The notes under the pieces are model-generated. The model was not told where the DNA came from, searched no databases, and saw only the letters and a program-made list of their open reading frames with translations. Position numbers and translations under genes: made by a program. DNA of 64,000 nucleotides, taken from NCBI RefSeq assembly GCF_021916785.1, contig NZ_JAKCFC010000003.1, positions 558,001-622,000 of the forward strand, written 5' to 3'. Positions within the stretch are counted from its first letter, which is position 1. The number at the start of each line of letters is the position of its first letter. The DNA comes from Mycolicibacterium lacusdiani. Its GTDB lineage: Bacteria; Actinomycetota; Actinomycetes; Mycobacteriales; Mycobacteriaceae. Of this stretch, positions 26,734 through 34,959 are shown piece after piece.

Positions 26734-27837
26734 GTGTCCGATAACGCCGACGAGTTCCTGACCGCTCTGGAGCGCAGGTTGCATGCCAGCGTCACGGATG
26801 CCGTCGTCACACCCCTTCGGTCGATCGACGACGGGCTGACCGTCTTCGCCGAGCACTGTTCGACCGCGGTGACTGCCGGCGGCAAGCGGCTGCGGCCTCG
26901 CTTCGCGTACTGGGCGTGGCGAGCCGGGAGTTCACCCGGCGAGGATCAGGGCCCGATCGTGCGATTGGCGGCGGCGCTCGAGATGCTGCACGCGGCGATC
27001 CTCGTGCACGACGACGTAATCGACGGCTCGGAATTGCGACGGGGCGAGCCGTCGGTTCGTGCGGCGTTGGCGGGTCGACATCAGGGGCAATCGTGGTTCG
27101 GCGGATCCGCCTCGTTCGGCGACCACACGGCCCTGCTGGTAGGCGACCTTTTGTGGTCGGCCGCACACGACGAGTTCGACGCCGCGGCAACGGCGGTGCT
27201 GCCGGAACACCGAGGGCGGTTGACGTCGATCTTCCGGGCGATGCGGGTCGAGGTGCTAGCAGGCCAACTGCTGGAATTGAGCGCTCAGGCTGCCAGGCAC
27301 TACGACGCGGCCACCGCTGAACGGATCCTGCGCTACAAGACCAGCGCCTACACGGTGGAGCGTCCCATGGAACTGGGGCTGGCACTCGCCGGTCCGTCGG
27401 CGTCGGACGCCGGCGAGATTCTCGGCGTCTACGCCGGCGCCGTAGGCCGGGCGTTCCAGTTGCGCGACGACCTCGCCGACCTGTTCGGCTCTTTCGAGAC
27501 GAGCGGCAAACGCGTCGGCGACGACGTTCGGGACGGCAAGCCGACCGAACTGCTCGGCACGACGCTGGAGCTGGCCGGGGCCGCGGACGTGCAGACGCTG
27601 GCTGGGATCGTCGGTGACAGCACGGCCGACGCGTCGGCGATCGCCGAGGCACGCCGCATCGTATGGGAATGCGGTGCAGCCGAGCGGGTCTCGCGTCGGA
27701 TCGCCGACCTCGTGGCTGACGCCGATCGAGCAGTGGAGGACCTGCCGCCCGGTGTCGATGCGTCCTCGCGGGTGGCCCTGCGCGAACTACTCGCCGAATG
27801 CACTGACGTGTCGTTTCTCGGCGAACGTCCGGACTGA
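26734..27837 (+). CDS. Polyprenyl (geranylgeranyl-type) diphosphate synthase
   Basis: About 367 residues, trans-isoprenyl diphosphate synthase. The first aspartate-rich motif is LVHDDVIDGS and the second is QLRDDLADLFG; KRLRPRF near residue 50 binds the diphosphate. A DDxxD with short spacing and bulky residues before it suggests a short- to medium-chain product, not fixed by inspection. GTG 26734 follows GAAGGGA; ATG at 26635 would add 33 residues. Mycobacteria carry several idsA-like genes, and the placement of this one beside a catabolic block is not explained. Confidence 0.9.
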   Translation: MSDNADEFLTALERRLHASVTDAVVTPLRSIDDGLTVFAEHCSTAVTAGGKRLRPRFAYWAWRAGSSPGEDQGPIVRLAAALEMLHAAILVHDDVIDGSELRRGEPSVRAALAGRHQGQSWFGGSASFGDHTALLVGDLLWSAAHDEFDAAATAVLPEHRGRLTSIFRAMRVEVLAGQLLELSAQAARHYDAATAERILRYKTSAYTVERPMELGLALAGPSASDAGEILGVYAGAVGRAFQLRDDLADLFGSFETSGKRVGDDVRDGKPTELLGTTLELAGAADVQTLAGIVGDSTADASAIAEARRIVWECGAAERVSRRIADLVADADRAVEDLPPGVDASSRVALRELLAECTDVSFLGERPD

Positions 27838-27845
27838 GTCTGCCG

Positions 27846-28124
27846 TCACGCCGTCGGCCGGTATCTCGCGCGGTACCGGTCGACCCGGTCCCCGCGGGCC
27901 GGCGCCGGCGCGAGGGAACCGATGCGGAAGAATCCTGCGCTCGCCGCGAGCGATCCCACCAGGGCAGCACCGGCGACCACCACGAAGGCGGTCTGATACG
28001 CCAGCGCCGCGACGAACACGCCGAGCGACAGGAACCCCAGGAGCAGGAACAGGTATCCGAGGTATGAGTACGAGATGCGAACCGAGGATGACTGGGCCGC
28101 TGGGCCCGATGTTGACTTCGACAT
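27846..28124 (-). CDS. Small two-helix membrane protein, unknown
   Basis: 92 residues. The Ser-rich N-terminus is followed by two hydrophobic helices (about 22-42 and 46-65) and a basic C-terminus DRVDRYRARYR. I recognise no family. It is divergent from the TetR gene with a 127-bp shared region holding dense palindromes, so the TetR protein probably regulates it. Its 3' end lies 8 bp from that of the polyprenyl synthetase. Confidence 0.7.
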   Translation of the reverse strand: MSKSTSGPAAQSSSVRISYSYLGYLFLLLGFLSLGVFVAALAYQTAFVVVAGAALVGSLAASAGFFRIGSLAPAPARGDRVDRYRARYRPTA

Positions 28125-28164
28125 TGCTGACCTTTCCCTACGACGTTGCAGGAATCGGAAGAAA

Positions 28165-28191
28165 CGCTACGCGGAGCGTAGCGATCGCTAC
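28165..28191. promoter_or_regulatory. Overlapping perfect palindromes (TetR operator candidate)
   Basis: CGCTACGC (28165-28172) and GCGTAGCG (28176-28183) form a perfect 19-bp dyad around GGA. It overlaps a second perfect palindrome GTAGCGATCGCTAC (28178-28191). Another TAGCG follows at 28202. Such stacked dyads between a membrane-protein gene and a divergent TetR gene are typical operators. The symmetry is certain, the binder inferred. Confidence 0.65.
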
Positions 28192-28251
28192 GGCTAGTGT
28201 AGCGCTGATGTCCGCGCGGTTATTCCGCGTGCTGCCGACCGAGGGGAACGC

Positions 28252-28797
28252 ATGACAGCGCGACGCGCCATCGAAGACGTCATCGCGGAATCGACGTTGC
28301 GCCTGCTTCGCACCGGCGGCCCCAGGTCGGTCACCGTCGAGGCAGTGACCGCCGACTCCGGCATCGCCAAGACGACGATCTATCGACGGCACCGGGATAG
28401 GCGAGACATGTTGTCGGCAGCCCTTTCCCGACTCGTCTCACCCGGCCCGCTCGACGACCACGCCGATACGCCGGAGCGGTTACGGTGGGTCATCGCACAC
28501 GCGATCGCGGTCACTGACGACGGCATCGGCTTCGGCGGCTTCGCCTCCCTGCTGACCGACGACGATCCCGACTTCAGCACGGTGTTCCGCGAGATCCTCG
28601 TCGCCCAGCGCGCGACGTTGGTGAGCGTGGTCGACGCCTGCAAGGCCGACGGCACCATGCGCACCGACGTCGAGGCCGAAACGCTGATCGATGCGATCGT
28701 CGGCACCTACATCGCCGAGCGCGCACGCACCGGGCGGGTGGCCGACGACTGGCCGGATCGGCTCTTCGCGATGTTCTGGCCCGCGGTGCGCACCTGA
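28252..28797 (+). CDS. TetR-family transcriptional regulator
   Basis: 181 residues. The N-terminal helix-turn-helix covers about residues 10-50 with VTADSGIAKTTIYRRHRDRRDML as the recognition part. The C-terminal ligand domain includes the TetR_C-type region ending FAMFWPAV. The ligand is unknown. It is divergent from the small membrane protein and downstream palindromes at 28165-28191 lie in its promoter, which suggests autorepression and control of the membrane protein. Confidence 0.9.
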   Translation: MTARRAIEDVIAESTLRLLRTGGPRSVTVEAVTADSGIAKTTIYRRHRDRRDMLSAALSRLVSPGPLDDHADTPERLRWVIAHAIAVTDDGIGFGGFASLLTDDDPDFSTVFREILVAQRATLVSVVDACKADGTMRTDVEAETLIDAIVGTYIAERARTGRVADDWPDRLFAMFWPAVRT

Positions 28798-28860
28798 CCG
28801 TCACTCTGTCGTCATAGCGTCTGACCAGCGGCGACGCATCAACCGTGTTTACTGTTGATC

Positions 28861-30081
28861 ATGGTTGTTCCAAGCTGGGTATGGGGTCTGACCATCGTCG
28901 GGATCGTCGGCCTGCTGCTGTTCGACTTCTTCTTCCACGTCCGCAAGGCGCACGTGCCGACGCTGAAGGAGGCGGCCAGCTGGTCGGCGCTCTACGTCGG
29001 CATCGCGGTGCTGTTCGGCGTCGGGGTGCTCGTCTTCGGCGGTAGCGAGGCCGGTGGTGAGTACTTCGCCGGCTACGTCACCGAGAAGGCGCTGTCGGTC
29101 GACAACCTGTTCGTCTTCCTGATCATCATGGCGAGCTTCCGCGTGCCCCGTGAGGATCAGCAGAAGGTGCTGCTGTTCGGGATCGTGTTCGCGTTGATCG
29201 CCCGCACCGGGTTCATCTTCCTCGGCGCCGCGCTGATCAACACGTTTGCTTGGGTGTTCTACCTGTTCGGGCTAATCCTGCTGCTGACGGCGGGCAACAT
29301 GCTCAAGCCCGACGGCGAGGAGTCGCACTCGGCCGACAACTTCATCATCCGGTTGGCCAAGAAGGTCTTTCACACCACCGAGCACTACGACGGCGACAAG
29401 CTGTTCACGTTGGTCGACGGCAAGCGGGCGATGACGCCCATGCTGCTGGTCATGGTCGCCATCGGCGGCACCGACATCTTGTTCGCGCTCGACTCGATCC
29501 CGGCGATCTTCGGACTGACCCAGGACGTCTTCATCGTGTTCACCGCGACCGCGTTCTCACTGCTGGGCCTACGGCAGCTGTACTTCCTGATCGACGGCCT
29601 GCTCGACCGCCTGATCTACCTCTCCTACGGCCTGGCCGCCATCCTCGGCTTCATCGGCGTCAAGCTGATGCTGCACGCGCTGCACGAGAACAACGTGCCG
29701 TTCATCAACGACGGCGAACCGGTGAGCGTCGTCGAGATCAGCACCGCGGTATCCCTTTCGGTGATCATCGGCGTCCTCGTCGTCACCGTGGTGGCGTCGC
29801 TGGTGAGCCGAAAGGGGAAGGCGCAGACGGCGATTGCCAACGCCCGTCGCCACGCCACGGCCTACCTCGACGCGGAGTACACGACCGACGCCGCCGAACG
29901 CCAACGCATCTTCGACAAGCTGCTGGCCGAGCGCGACCAGATTCTGGCGCTGGGCCCGAAGTACCGGCAGATGGTGCGCGACGAGCCCGCGCTGATGGAA
30001 TTGCTCGAGCGGGCGGCCGAACGGCACGACGGCGCCGTCGAGCGCGGGGAAGCCAAGCCGTTCGAGCGGAAGCTGACCTAG
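28861..30081 (+). CDS. TerC-family integral membrane protein
   Basis: 406 residues with about 8-9 transmembrane helices. The family signature EKALSVDNLFVF (about 78-89) and a second conserved acidic segment GGTDILFALDSIPAIFG are present. TerC/Alx members are linked to tellurite resistance and to manganese export that metallates exoenzymes. The cytoplasmic C-terminus (about 315-406) is longer than in short TerC proteins. A TACTGT hexamer ends 5 nt before the ATG, close to a leaderless arrangement. It converges on deoC, 4 bp apart. Confidence 0.93.
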   Translation: MVVPSWVWGLTIVGIVGLLLFDFFFHVRKAHVPTLKEAASWSALYVGIAVLFGVGVLVFGGSEAGGEYFAGYVTEKALSVDNLFVFLIIMASFRVPREDQQKVLLFGIVFALIARTGFIFLGAALINTFAWVFYLFGLILLLTAGNMLKPDGEESHSADNFIIRLAKKVFHTTEHYDGDKLFTLVDGKRAMTPMLLVMVAIGGTDILFALDSIPAIFGLTQDVFIVFTATAFSLLGLRQLYFLIDGLLDRLIYLSYGLAAILGFIGVKLMLHALHENNVPFINDGEPVSVVEISTAVSLSVIIGVLVVTVVASLVSRKGKAQTAIANARRHATAYLDAEYTTDAAERQRIFDKLLAERDQILALGPKYRQMVRDEPALMELLERAAERHDGAVERGEAKPFERKLT

Positions 30082-30085
30082 CGGG

Positions 30086-30769
30086 TCAGTCGGGCAGCCC
30101 GTCGAGTACGGCGCGGGTGCCCGACAGACCCAGCCGGGTCGCCCCGGCGTCGAGCATGGCGATGGCGTCGGCGGCGGTCCTGATGCCGCCGCTGGCCTTC
30201 ACCTCGACCTCTGGACCGACGGTGTCGGCCATCAACTCGACCGCCCGGACCGATGCCCCGCCCGCCGGGTGGAACCCGGTCGACGTCTTCACGAAGTCGG
30301 CGTCGGCGGCCATGGCCGCCCGGCACACGTCGATCAGGGTCTGTTCGCCTGCAATGTCCAGCAGCGCAGCGGATTCCACGATCACCTTGAGCACGGTGTT
30401 CGGGATCGCCGAACGGACGTAGGCGATCTCGGCGCGCACGGTCTCGAAGTCGCCTGCGACGGCGGCACCGACGTCGATCACCATGTCGATCTCGGTCGCT
30501 CCCATCGCGACGGCCACCGACGCCTCGTGCGCCTTGATCTCCGCGACGTGCTTGCCGGACGGGAAGCCGACGACGGCGGCGGTGGTCAGCCCGACCGCGC
30601 CGCAGCGGCTGACGGCCTTGAGCATCGACGGCGACACGCAGATCGCGTACACGTCGAGTTCGGTTGCCTCCTCGACGAAGAACGCGATGTCGTTCTCGGT
30701 GGCCTCGGGCTTGAGCAGCGTGTGGTCGACGAGTTCGGAGACGCGGCTGCGGGTCCACTGGGTCGCCAT
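30086..30769 (-). CDS. deoC: Deoxyribose-phosphate aldolase
   Basis: 227 residues, class I aldolase of TIM-barrel fold that splits 2-deoxyribose-5-phosphate to glyceraldehyde-3-phosphate and acetaldehyde. [10 protein letters not shown] opens the barrel, the Schiff-base Lys is in [13 protein letters not shown], and VKASGGIRT holds the second active-site Lys. The ATG at 30769 overlaps the stop of the secreted-protein gene by 1 bp (TGATG). Order deoC - Rv0477-like - Rv0476-like - hbhA - Rv0474-like matches M. tuberculosis. Confidence 0.96.
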   Translation of the reverse strand: MATQWTRSRVSELVDHTLLKPEATENDIAFFVEEATELDVYAICVSPSMLKAVSRCGAVGLTTAAVVGFPSGKHVAEIKAHEASVAVAMGATEIDMVIDVGAAVAGDFETVRAEIAYVRSAIPNTVLKVIVESAALLDIAGEQTLIDVCRAAMAADADFVKTSTGFHPAGGASVRAVELMADTVGPEVEVKASGGIRTAADAIAMLDAGATRLGLSGTRAVLDGLPD

Positions 30770-31185
30770 CAGAACGGCTCCTCGGTGCCACCGGGATTGC
30801 ATCGCGTCGCGACCATCGTGGCCTCGTCGACCTCGGGCCGCCAGGGTTCGAGGTTCCAGCTGGTCTTGCCGGGTTCGACCAATTCCGCGAATTGCCAGTG
30901 GCACATGAACTGTGCCCGCATGCCGGGGATGTCGGCGTCGGGCGCGGAGGCCAGTACCTCGGCCCACGCCTCGTCGGCCTGGACGACGGTACCGGGTTGC
31001 GTCGAGACCGAGCGGGCCGACGCCGTCGGATACACGCGCAGCGTGGAGAGGTCACCCCACTTGGCCCAGTGCGTGCTGGCGACGAACGGCGGCCCCGCGG
31101 CGGGTTCGGCGGACGCCGGTGCCGCCGGGAGGACGGGTGCGGTCAGTGCGACGGCCGCCAGACCGGCGGCGAGGAGGCGGAGCAC
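30769..31185 (-). CDS. Secreted protein of unknown function (Rv0477-like)
   Basis: 138 residues. It begins GTG at 31183-31185 with a Sec signal peptide ([25 protein letters not shown]; cleavage likely after ASA, near residue 28). The mature part has [19 protein letters not shown], two Cys (in MCHWQF and TRCNPGG) that could form a disulfide, and SWNLEPWRP. The family is found in mycobacteria and related genera; I would only say that it is exported. It starts 5 bp after the DUF2516 gene. Confidence 0.82.
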   Translation of the reverse strand: MLRLLAAGLAAVALTAPVLPAAPASAEPAAGPPFVASTHWAKWGDLSTLRVYPTASARSVSTQPGTVVQADEAWAEVLASAPDADIPGMRAQFMCHWQFAELVEPGKTSWNLEPWRPEVDEATMVATRCNPGGTEEPF

Positions 31186-31190
31186 TCGAG

Positions 31191-31475
31191 CTACCGGGAC
31201 TTGCCCTGGACGTCGAGCACCTTCGGGCGGACGTCGACGATGTAGATGCCTGCCGCACACGCGACGACGGCCGATCCGACGGGAGCGCCGAGGACGAAGG
31301 CCAGCAGAGCGGTGCCGCCGATGATGGCGAGCCAGATCGGCTTGCTCATCTTCTCGGCGGCGGTGAACGCGTCTGGGCGTTGCATGGCGGCGTGGACGAA
31401 GGCGTACGCGCCGGTCGCCAGGGCCGCCACCTGAATGACGAGGAGGACGTAACCCACCAGGTTCTGAGGCTCCAC
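31191..31475 (-). CDS. DUF2516 membrane protein (Rv0476-like)
   Basis: 94 residues with two or three transmembrane helices (about 8-28, 45-63 and 66-82) and a basic C-terminus [13 protein letters not shown]. The [12 protein letters not shown] loop between helices is characteristic of the family. Function is unknown. It lies 51 bp downstream of hbhA on the same strand, so partial cotranscription with hbhA is likely. Confidence 0.85.
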   Translation of the reverse strand: MEPQNLVGYVLLVIQVAALATGAYAFVHAAMQRPDAFTAAEKMSKPIWLAIIGGTALLAFVLGAPVGSAVVACAAGIYIVDVRPKVLDVQGKSR

Positions 31476-31526
31476 GCCTCAAGCCTATGCGGGTCACGCC
31501 CTCCCGTGCCACGTGGGCCTCGTGCG

Positions 31527-32234
31527 CTACTTCTGGGTGACCTTCTTGGCCGGGGCCTTCTTGGCCGGGGCCTTCTTCGCGGGCGTCTTGGCAGCCGTGG
31601 TCTTGGCGGCGGGCGCCTTGGCAGCCGGAGCCTTGGCTGCGGTGCTGCCGGTGGTCGACTTGGCCGGCGCCTTGGACGCCGGAGCCTTGGTGGCGGGCGC
31701 CTTCCTGGCGGCGTCCTTGACGGGCTCGGCGGCCTTCTCGGCGCGCTTGGGCAGTTCGACGCCGACCAGCTTGGCGGCACGCTCACCGACGGCGCGGGTC
31801 TGCGTGGCGACGGTGCCGAGCGCATCCTGGGTCAGCTCGACGGCCTGGTCGGTGACGGTCTCGACGCGGCTGGCGGCGTCCTCGAGGGCGGGCTGGCTGC
31901 GCAGGCGGGCCAGCGCTTCCTCGCCGCGCTCGACGAGCCGGTTGTAGGTGGTGGTCGCGTTGTCGGCGTAACCCTCGGCGGCCTTGCGCAGCTCGTCGGC
32001 GTTGAGGCGCTCACGGATCTCGCCCACCTGGCTCGGCAGGTCTTCCTGCAGCTTGTTCAGGTTGGCCCGGGCCTCCTCGACACGCGCCTCGGCGTCGCTG
32101 CGGGCCTCGCCGGCACGCTCACGCAGGGTCGCGACGATCTCGTTGACCGTGGCGAGCGCCAGGTCGGCCGCACCGACGGCAGCGAGCAGCGGAGCCTTGA
32201 GGTCTTCGATGTTGGTCTGGTTCTTGTCGGCCAT
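31527..32234 (-). CDS. hbhA: Heparin-binding hemagglutinin
   Basis: 235 residues. The N-terminus [20 protein letters not shown] carries a short hydrophobic segment, then a long coiled coil (about 30-160), then a Lys/Ala/Pro-rich tail (about 165-235) with repeated KAPA and AKKAPAKK units that binds sulfated glycans. The M. tuberculosis adhesin has the same layout, with methylated lysines in the tail. ATG 32234 follows AAGGGAAA. The repeat-rich tail is encoded by 15-bp units and may vary in length between strains. In environmental species its role is less clear and may include lipid-droplet or surface binding. Confidence 0.94.
   Translation of the reverse strand: MADKNQTNIEDLKAPLLAAVGAADLALATVNEIVATLRERAGEARSDAEARVEEARANLNKLQEDLPSQVGEIRERLNADELRKAAEGYADNATTTYNRLVERGEEALARLRSQPALEDAASRVETVTDQAVELTQDALGTVATQTRAVGERAAKLVGVELPKRAEKAAEPVKDAARKAPATKAPASKAPAKSTTGSTAAKAPAAKAPAAKTTAAKTPAKKAPAKKAPAKKVTQK
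31541..31585 (-). repeat. 15-bp tandem repeats in the hbhA tail
   Basis: Plus-strand unit CCTTCTTGGCCGGGG occurs at 31541-31555 and 31556-31570 identically, followed by a diverged copy at 31571-31585. On the coding strand each unit encodes Pro-Ala-Lys-Lys-Ala. Copy-number change would alter the number of heparin-binding Lys pairs. Confidence 0.8.
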
Positions 32235-32301
32235 GTCAGTGTTTCCCTTCTCGGATGAATGCTTCTTCGGACTGTTTCTTCGTCGATCGGATGCGCGGAC
32301 C

Positions 32302-32733
32302 TCAGTCCGTCCCGGGTTCCTCGTCGATGACGACGGACGTTGCTTCGACCGCCAACGCCTCGTTCTGTTGAACGAAGGAGGTGTAGATGTCGAGGAGCAC
32401 CTGCTTCTGCCGCTCGGTGATGGCGGCGTCGGCGACGATTGCGTCCCGCACTTCGCTCCGTTCGGTCGGCTCCAGCATTCCGGCCTGGACGTAGAGCACT
32501 TCGGCGGAAACCCGCAGAGCCTTTGCGATCTGGCTGAGCACGTCGGCTGACGGCTTGCGCAGCCCACGTTCGATCTGGCTCAGGTAGGGGTTGCTAACCC
32601 CGGCCTGCTCGGCGAGTTGCCTCACCGATACCTGCGCGGCTTCCCGCTTGGCCCGGATGAAGCCGCCGATGTCCTGTGCGGCGTTGGAAGCCGCACTGGT
32701 GACGACGGCGGCAATGTTCTCGTCTTGCGACAC
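32302..32733 (-). CDS. XRE-family transcriptional regulator (Rv0474-like)
   Basis: 143 residues. Helix-turn-helix of the Cro/C1 type at about 25-80: [23 protein letters not shown] is the recognition region. The C-terminal part (about 85-143) is helical and acidic ([10 protein letters not shown]). In M. tuberculosis the homologue upstream of hbhA is a regulator of copper/hbhA-linked genes; I do not claim its target here. A dyad GGTGCT/AGCACC lies upstream at 32791-32812. hbhA begins 67 bp downstream. Confidence 0.9.
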   Translation of the reverse strand: MSQDENIAAVVTSAASNAAQDIGGFIRAKREAAQVSVRQLAEQAGVSNPYLSQIERGLRKPSADVLSQIAKALRVSAEVLYVQAGMLEPTERSEVRDAIVADAAITERQKQVLLDIYTSFVQQNEALAVEATSVVIDEEPGTD

Positions 32734-32790
32734 GTACGTTGCCCCCTCATCCGCGATTGATCTTCGATGACGAACTCAACCGTAGAACGG

Positions 32791-32812
32791 GGTGCTAACT
32801 TTTGCAAGCACC
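32791..32812. promoter_or_regulatory. Inverted repeat upstream of the XRE regulator
   Basis: GGTGCT (32791-32796) and AGCACC (32807-32812) flank a 10-nt AT-rich spacer containing TTTTGCAA. It is about 60 bp before the regulator's start and between it and the DUF445 stop. Size and position fit an autoregulatory operator of an XRE protein. Confidence 0.45.
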
Positions 32813-32824
32813 TGCTAGCGCAGG

Positions 32825-34165
32825 TCAGAACAGTAGTTGGGCTATCGAATAGATGACAAGGCCCGCCAGCGAGCCCACCACGGTGCCGTTGATCCTAATG
32901 AACTGCAGGTCACGGCCGACATGGAGTTCGATGCGGCGGCTCGCCTCCTCCGCGTCCCAGCGCTCGATGGTCTCGGTGATGATCGCTGTGATCTCCGTCC
33001 CATACTGCGCGACGAGGTGCTTGGCGGCGCGGACGATCCAATTGTCGACCTTGTCGCGCAGCTCCGGGTCGTCGCGCAGGGACTCCCCGATGCGCACCAC
33101 GGAGTCCGCCACGCGCTCGCGCAACGCCGACGACGGGTCGTCGACCGACTCGAGGATGATCCGCTTGGCCGCCGTCCACGCCGTCTCCGCTGCCCGGGTC
33201 ACCTCATCGCGGGCCATGACCTGTTCCTTGACCTTCTCCGCGCGGGCGATCGTCGTGTCGTCGTGCTGCAGGTCGTTGGCGAACTCGAAGAGGAACTTCG
33301 TCGCCGACTGCCGCAGTTCGTGCTGAGGGTCCCGACGCACCTTGTCGGTGAAGTCCATCAGCTCGCGGTGGATGCGGTCACCGACCAAGTTGTCGACCCA
33401 GCGCGGCGACCACGTCGGCGAGTCGCGGTTGATCACGCGCTCGATGGTCTCGCCGGCATTGAGCGACCACTCGAAGGCACGGTCGGCCAGCAGCTGCAGC
33501 AGCGCCTCCTGGCGTTCCTCCTCGAGCAGCGACGTCAGCACCCGGCCAATCGGCGGCCCCCACTGCGGCTCGGCAACGCGCTTGACGATCATGCGGTCGA
33601 GCAGCTGCTGGACGTCGTCGTCGCGCAGCATCTCGACCAGCACCCGCAGGACGGTAGACGCCTCGGCCGCCACGCGCTCGGCGTTCGTCGGGTGCGCCAT
33701 CCACCTGCCGATACGGTCGGTGACCTGCGCGTCACGCAGCTTGGTCTCGATGACCTCGGCGGACAGGAAGTTCTCCCGGACGAAGGTGCCAAGACCCTCG
33801 CCCAGCTGATCCTTCTTGCGCTTGATGATCGCGGTGTGCGGGATCGGGATGCCGAGAGGGTGCTTGAACAGCGCCGTCACCGCGAACCAGTCGGCGAGCG
33901 CGCCCACCATGCCCGCCTCCGCGGCGGCGCGCACGTAACCCACCCATGGCGCCGCGCCGTTGGACTGCGCCCACGTGCAGACCAGGAACACCACCGTGGC
34001 GCCGAGCAGGAACCCGAGCGCGACCAGCTTCATCTGGCGCAGCGAGCGGGCCCGTTCGGCATCGGCGGAGGAGTCGACGCCGGCGAGCGTCGTCGCGAGG
34101 CTGGGACGCGTCGCCTGGTCGGGTCCGGGGACTTCGCGCAAAGACACGCCTCCATCATCCGTCAT
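32825..34165 (-). CDS. DUF445 membrane protein (Rv0473-like)
   Basis: 446 residues from ATG 34165. Two hydrophobic helices near the N-terminus (about 45-65 and 75-100, with AAAEAGMVGALADWFAVTALFKHP, the DUF445 signature) and one at the very C-terminus (SLAGLVIYSIAQLLF) surround a long charged helical region of about 300 residues. The family resembles the YjiN/YheB type and its function is unknown. It diverges from the TetR gene at 34254. Confidence 0.86.
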   Translation of the reverse strand: MTDDGGVSLREVPGPDQATRPSLATTLAGVDSSADAERARSLRQMKLVALGFLLGATVVFLVCTWAQSNGAAPWVGYVRAAAEAGMVGALADWFAVTALFKHPLGIPIPHTAIIKRKKDQLGEGLGTFVRENFLSAEVIETKLRDAQVTDRIGRWMAHPTNAERVAAEASTVLRVLVEMLRDDDVQQLLDRMIVKRVAEPQWGPPIGRVLTSLLEEERQEALLQLLADRAFEWSLNAGETIERVINRDSPTWSPRWVDNLVGDRIHRELMDFTDKVRRDPQHELRQSATKFLFEFANDLQHDDTTIARAEKVKEQVMARDEVTRAAETAWTAAKRIILESVDDPSSALRERVADSVVRIGESLRDDPELRDKVDNWIVRAAKHLVAQYGTEITAIITETIERWDAEEASRRIELHVGRDLQFIRINGTVVGSLAGLVIYSIAQLLF

Positions 34166-34214
34166 CGCCCCGCGGGCGGATTCCGCCCACCGCCCCATGG
34201 GCCGGGCTGCGCCG

Positions 34215-34220
34215 TATTAT
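34215..34220 (+). promoter_or_regulatory. -10 element upstream of the TetR gene
   Basis: TATTAT at 34215-34220 is a strong match to the mycobacterial -10 hexamer and would start transcription near 34227, leaving a leader of about 27 nt with GAGGGAAT as ribosome site. No -35 is obvious. Confidence 0.45.
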
Positions 34221-34253
34221 CGACACGGACGAGGGAATGGAAAAACGGCGACA

Positions 34254-34955
34254 GTGGCACAGCAATCTCCTGCGACCGCGGTGAAGACCGACGGCCGCAA
34301 ACGACGCTGGCATCAGCACAAAGTCGACCGTAGAAACGAACTGGTCGACGGCACGCTGGAAGCCATTCGTCGGGTGGGCAGCAATGTCAGCATGGACGAG
34401 ATCGCCGCGGAGATCGGCGTCTCCAAGACCGTGCTGTACCGCTACTTCGTCGACAAGAACGACCTCACCACCGCGGTGATGATGCGCTTCGCGCAGACCA
34501 CGCTGATCCCCAACATGGCCGCGGCGCTGAAGGCGAACCTCGACGGCTACGCACTCACGCGTGAGGTCATCCGCGTGTACGTCGACACCGTGGCCGCCGA
34601 GCCAGAGCCCTACCGGTTCGTCATGGCCAACAGCTCGGCGAAGAGCAAGGCCGTCGCCGACTCCGAGCAGATCATTGCGCGGATGCTCGCCGTGATGCTG
34701 CGCAGGCGGATGGCCGCGGCGGGCATGGACACCAGCGGCGCGGAGCCGTGGTCGTTCCACACCGTCGGCGGCGTTCAGCTCGCGACTCACTCCTGGATGT
34801 CGAACCCCCGGATGACGTCCGACGAACTCATCGACTACCTGACGATGCTGTCGTGGAATGCGTTGTGCGGCATCGTCGAGGTGGGCGGGTCGTTGGAGAA
34901 GTTCAACTCGATGCCGCATCCGTCCCCAATCGTGCCGCGTCAGGTGCTTGACTAG
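34254..34955 (+). CDS. TetR-family regulator (Rv0472c-like)
   Basis: 233 residues from GTG 34254. A basic N-terminus (KTDGRKRRWHQHKVDRRNELV) precedes the helix-turn-helix EIAAEIGVSKTVLYRYFVDKNDL (about 44-66). The rest is the ligand-binding bundle. M. tuberculosis Rv0472c is at the same position, divergent from Rv0473. In that species the next genes are pcaA and umaA; here a PPK2-family gene starts 4 bp downstream and is probably cotranscribed. Confidence 0.9.
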   Translation: MAQQSPATAVKTDGRKRRWHQHKVDRRNELVDGTLEAIRRVGSNVSMDEIAAEIGVSKTVLYRYFVDKNDLTTAVMMRFAQTTLIPNMAAALKANLDGYALTREVIRVYVDTVAAEPEPYRFVMANSSAKSKAVADSEQIIARMLAVMLRRRMAAAGMDTSGAEPWSFHTVGGVQLATHSWMSNPRMTSDELIDYLTMLSWNALCGIVEVGGSLEKFNSMPHPSPIVPRQVLD

Positions 34956-34959
34956 GTCG

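Larger units (their letters stand above)
16842..28797. other. Accessory catabolic block inserted in a conserved locus
   Basis: In M. tuberculosis the Rv0479c homologue is next to deoC (Rv0478). Here about 12-13 kb separates them. The block holds ten minus-strand genes (permease to fmdA, several with 4-bp overlaps) plus a polyprenyl synthetase, a small membrane protein and a TetR regulator. I saw no integrase, tRNA or flanking direct repeat, and GC content looks like the surroundings, so it is either an old acquisition or a segment lost from the tuberculosis lineage. Confidence 0.75.
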
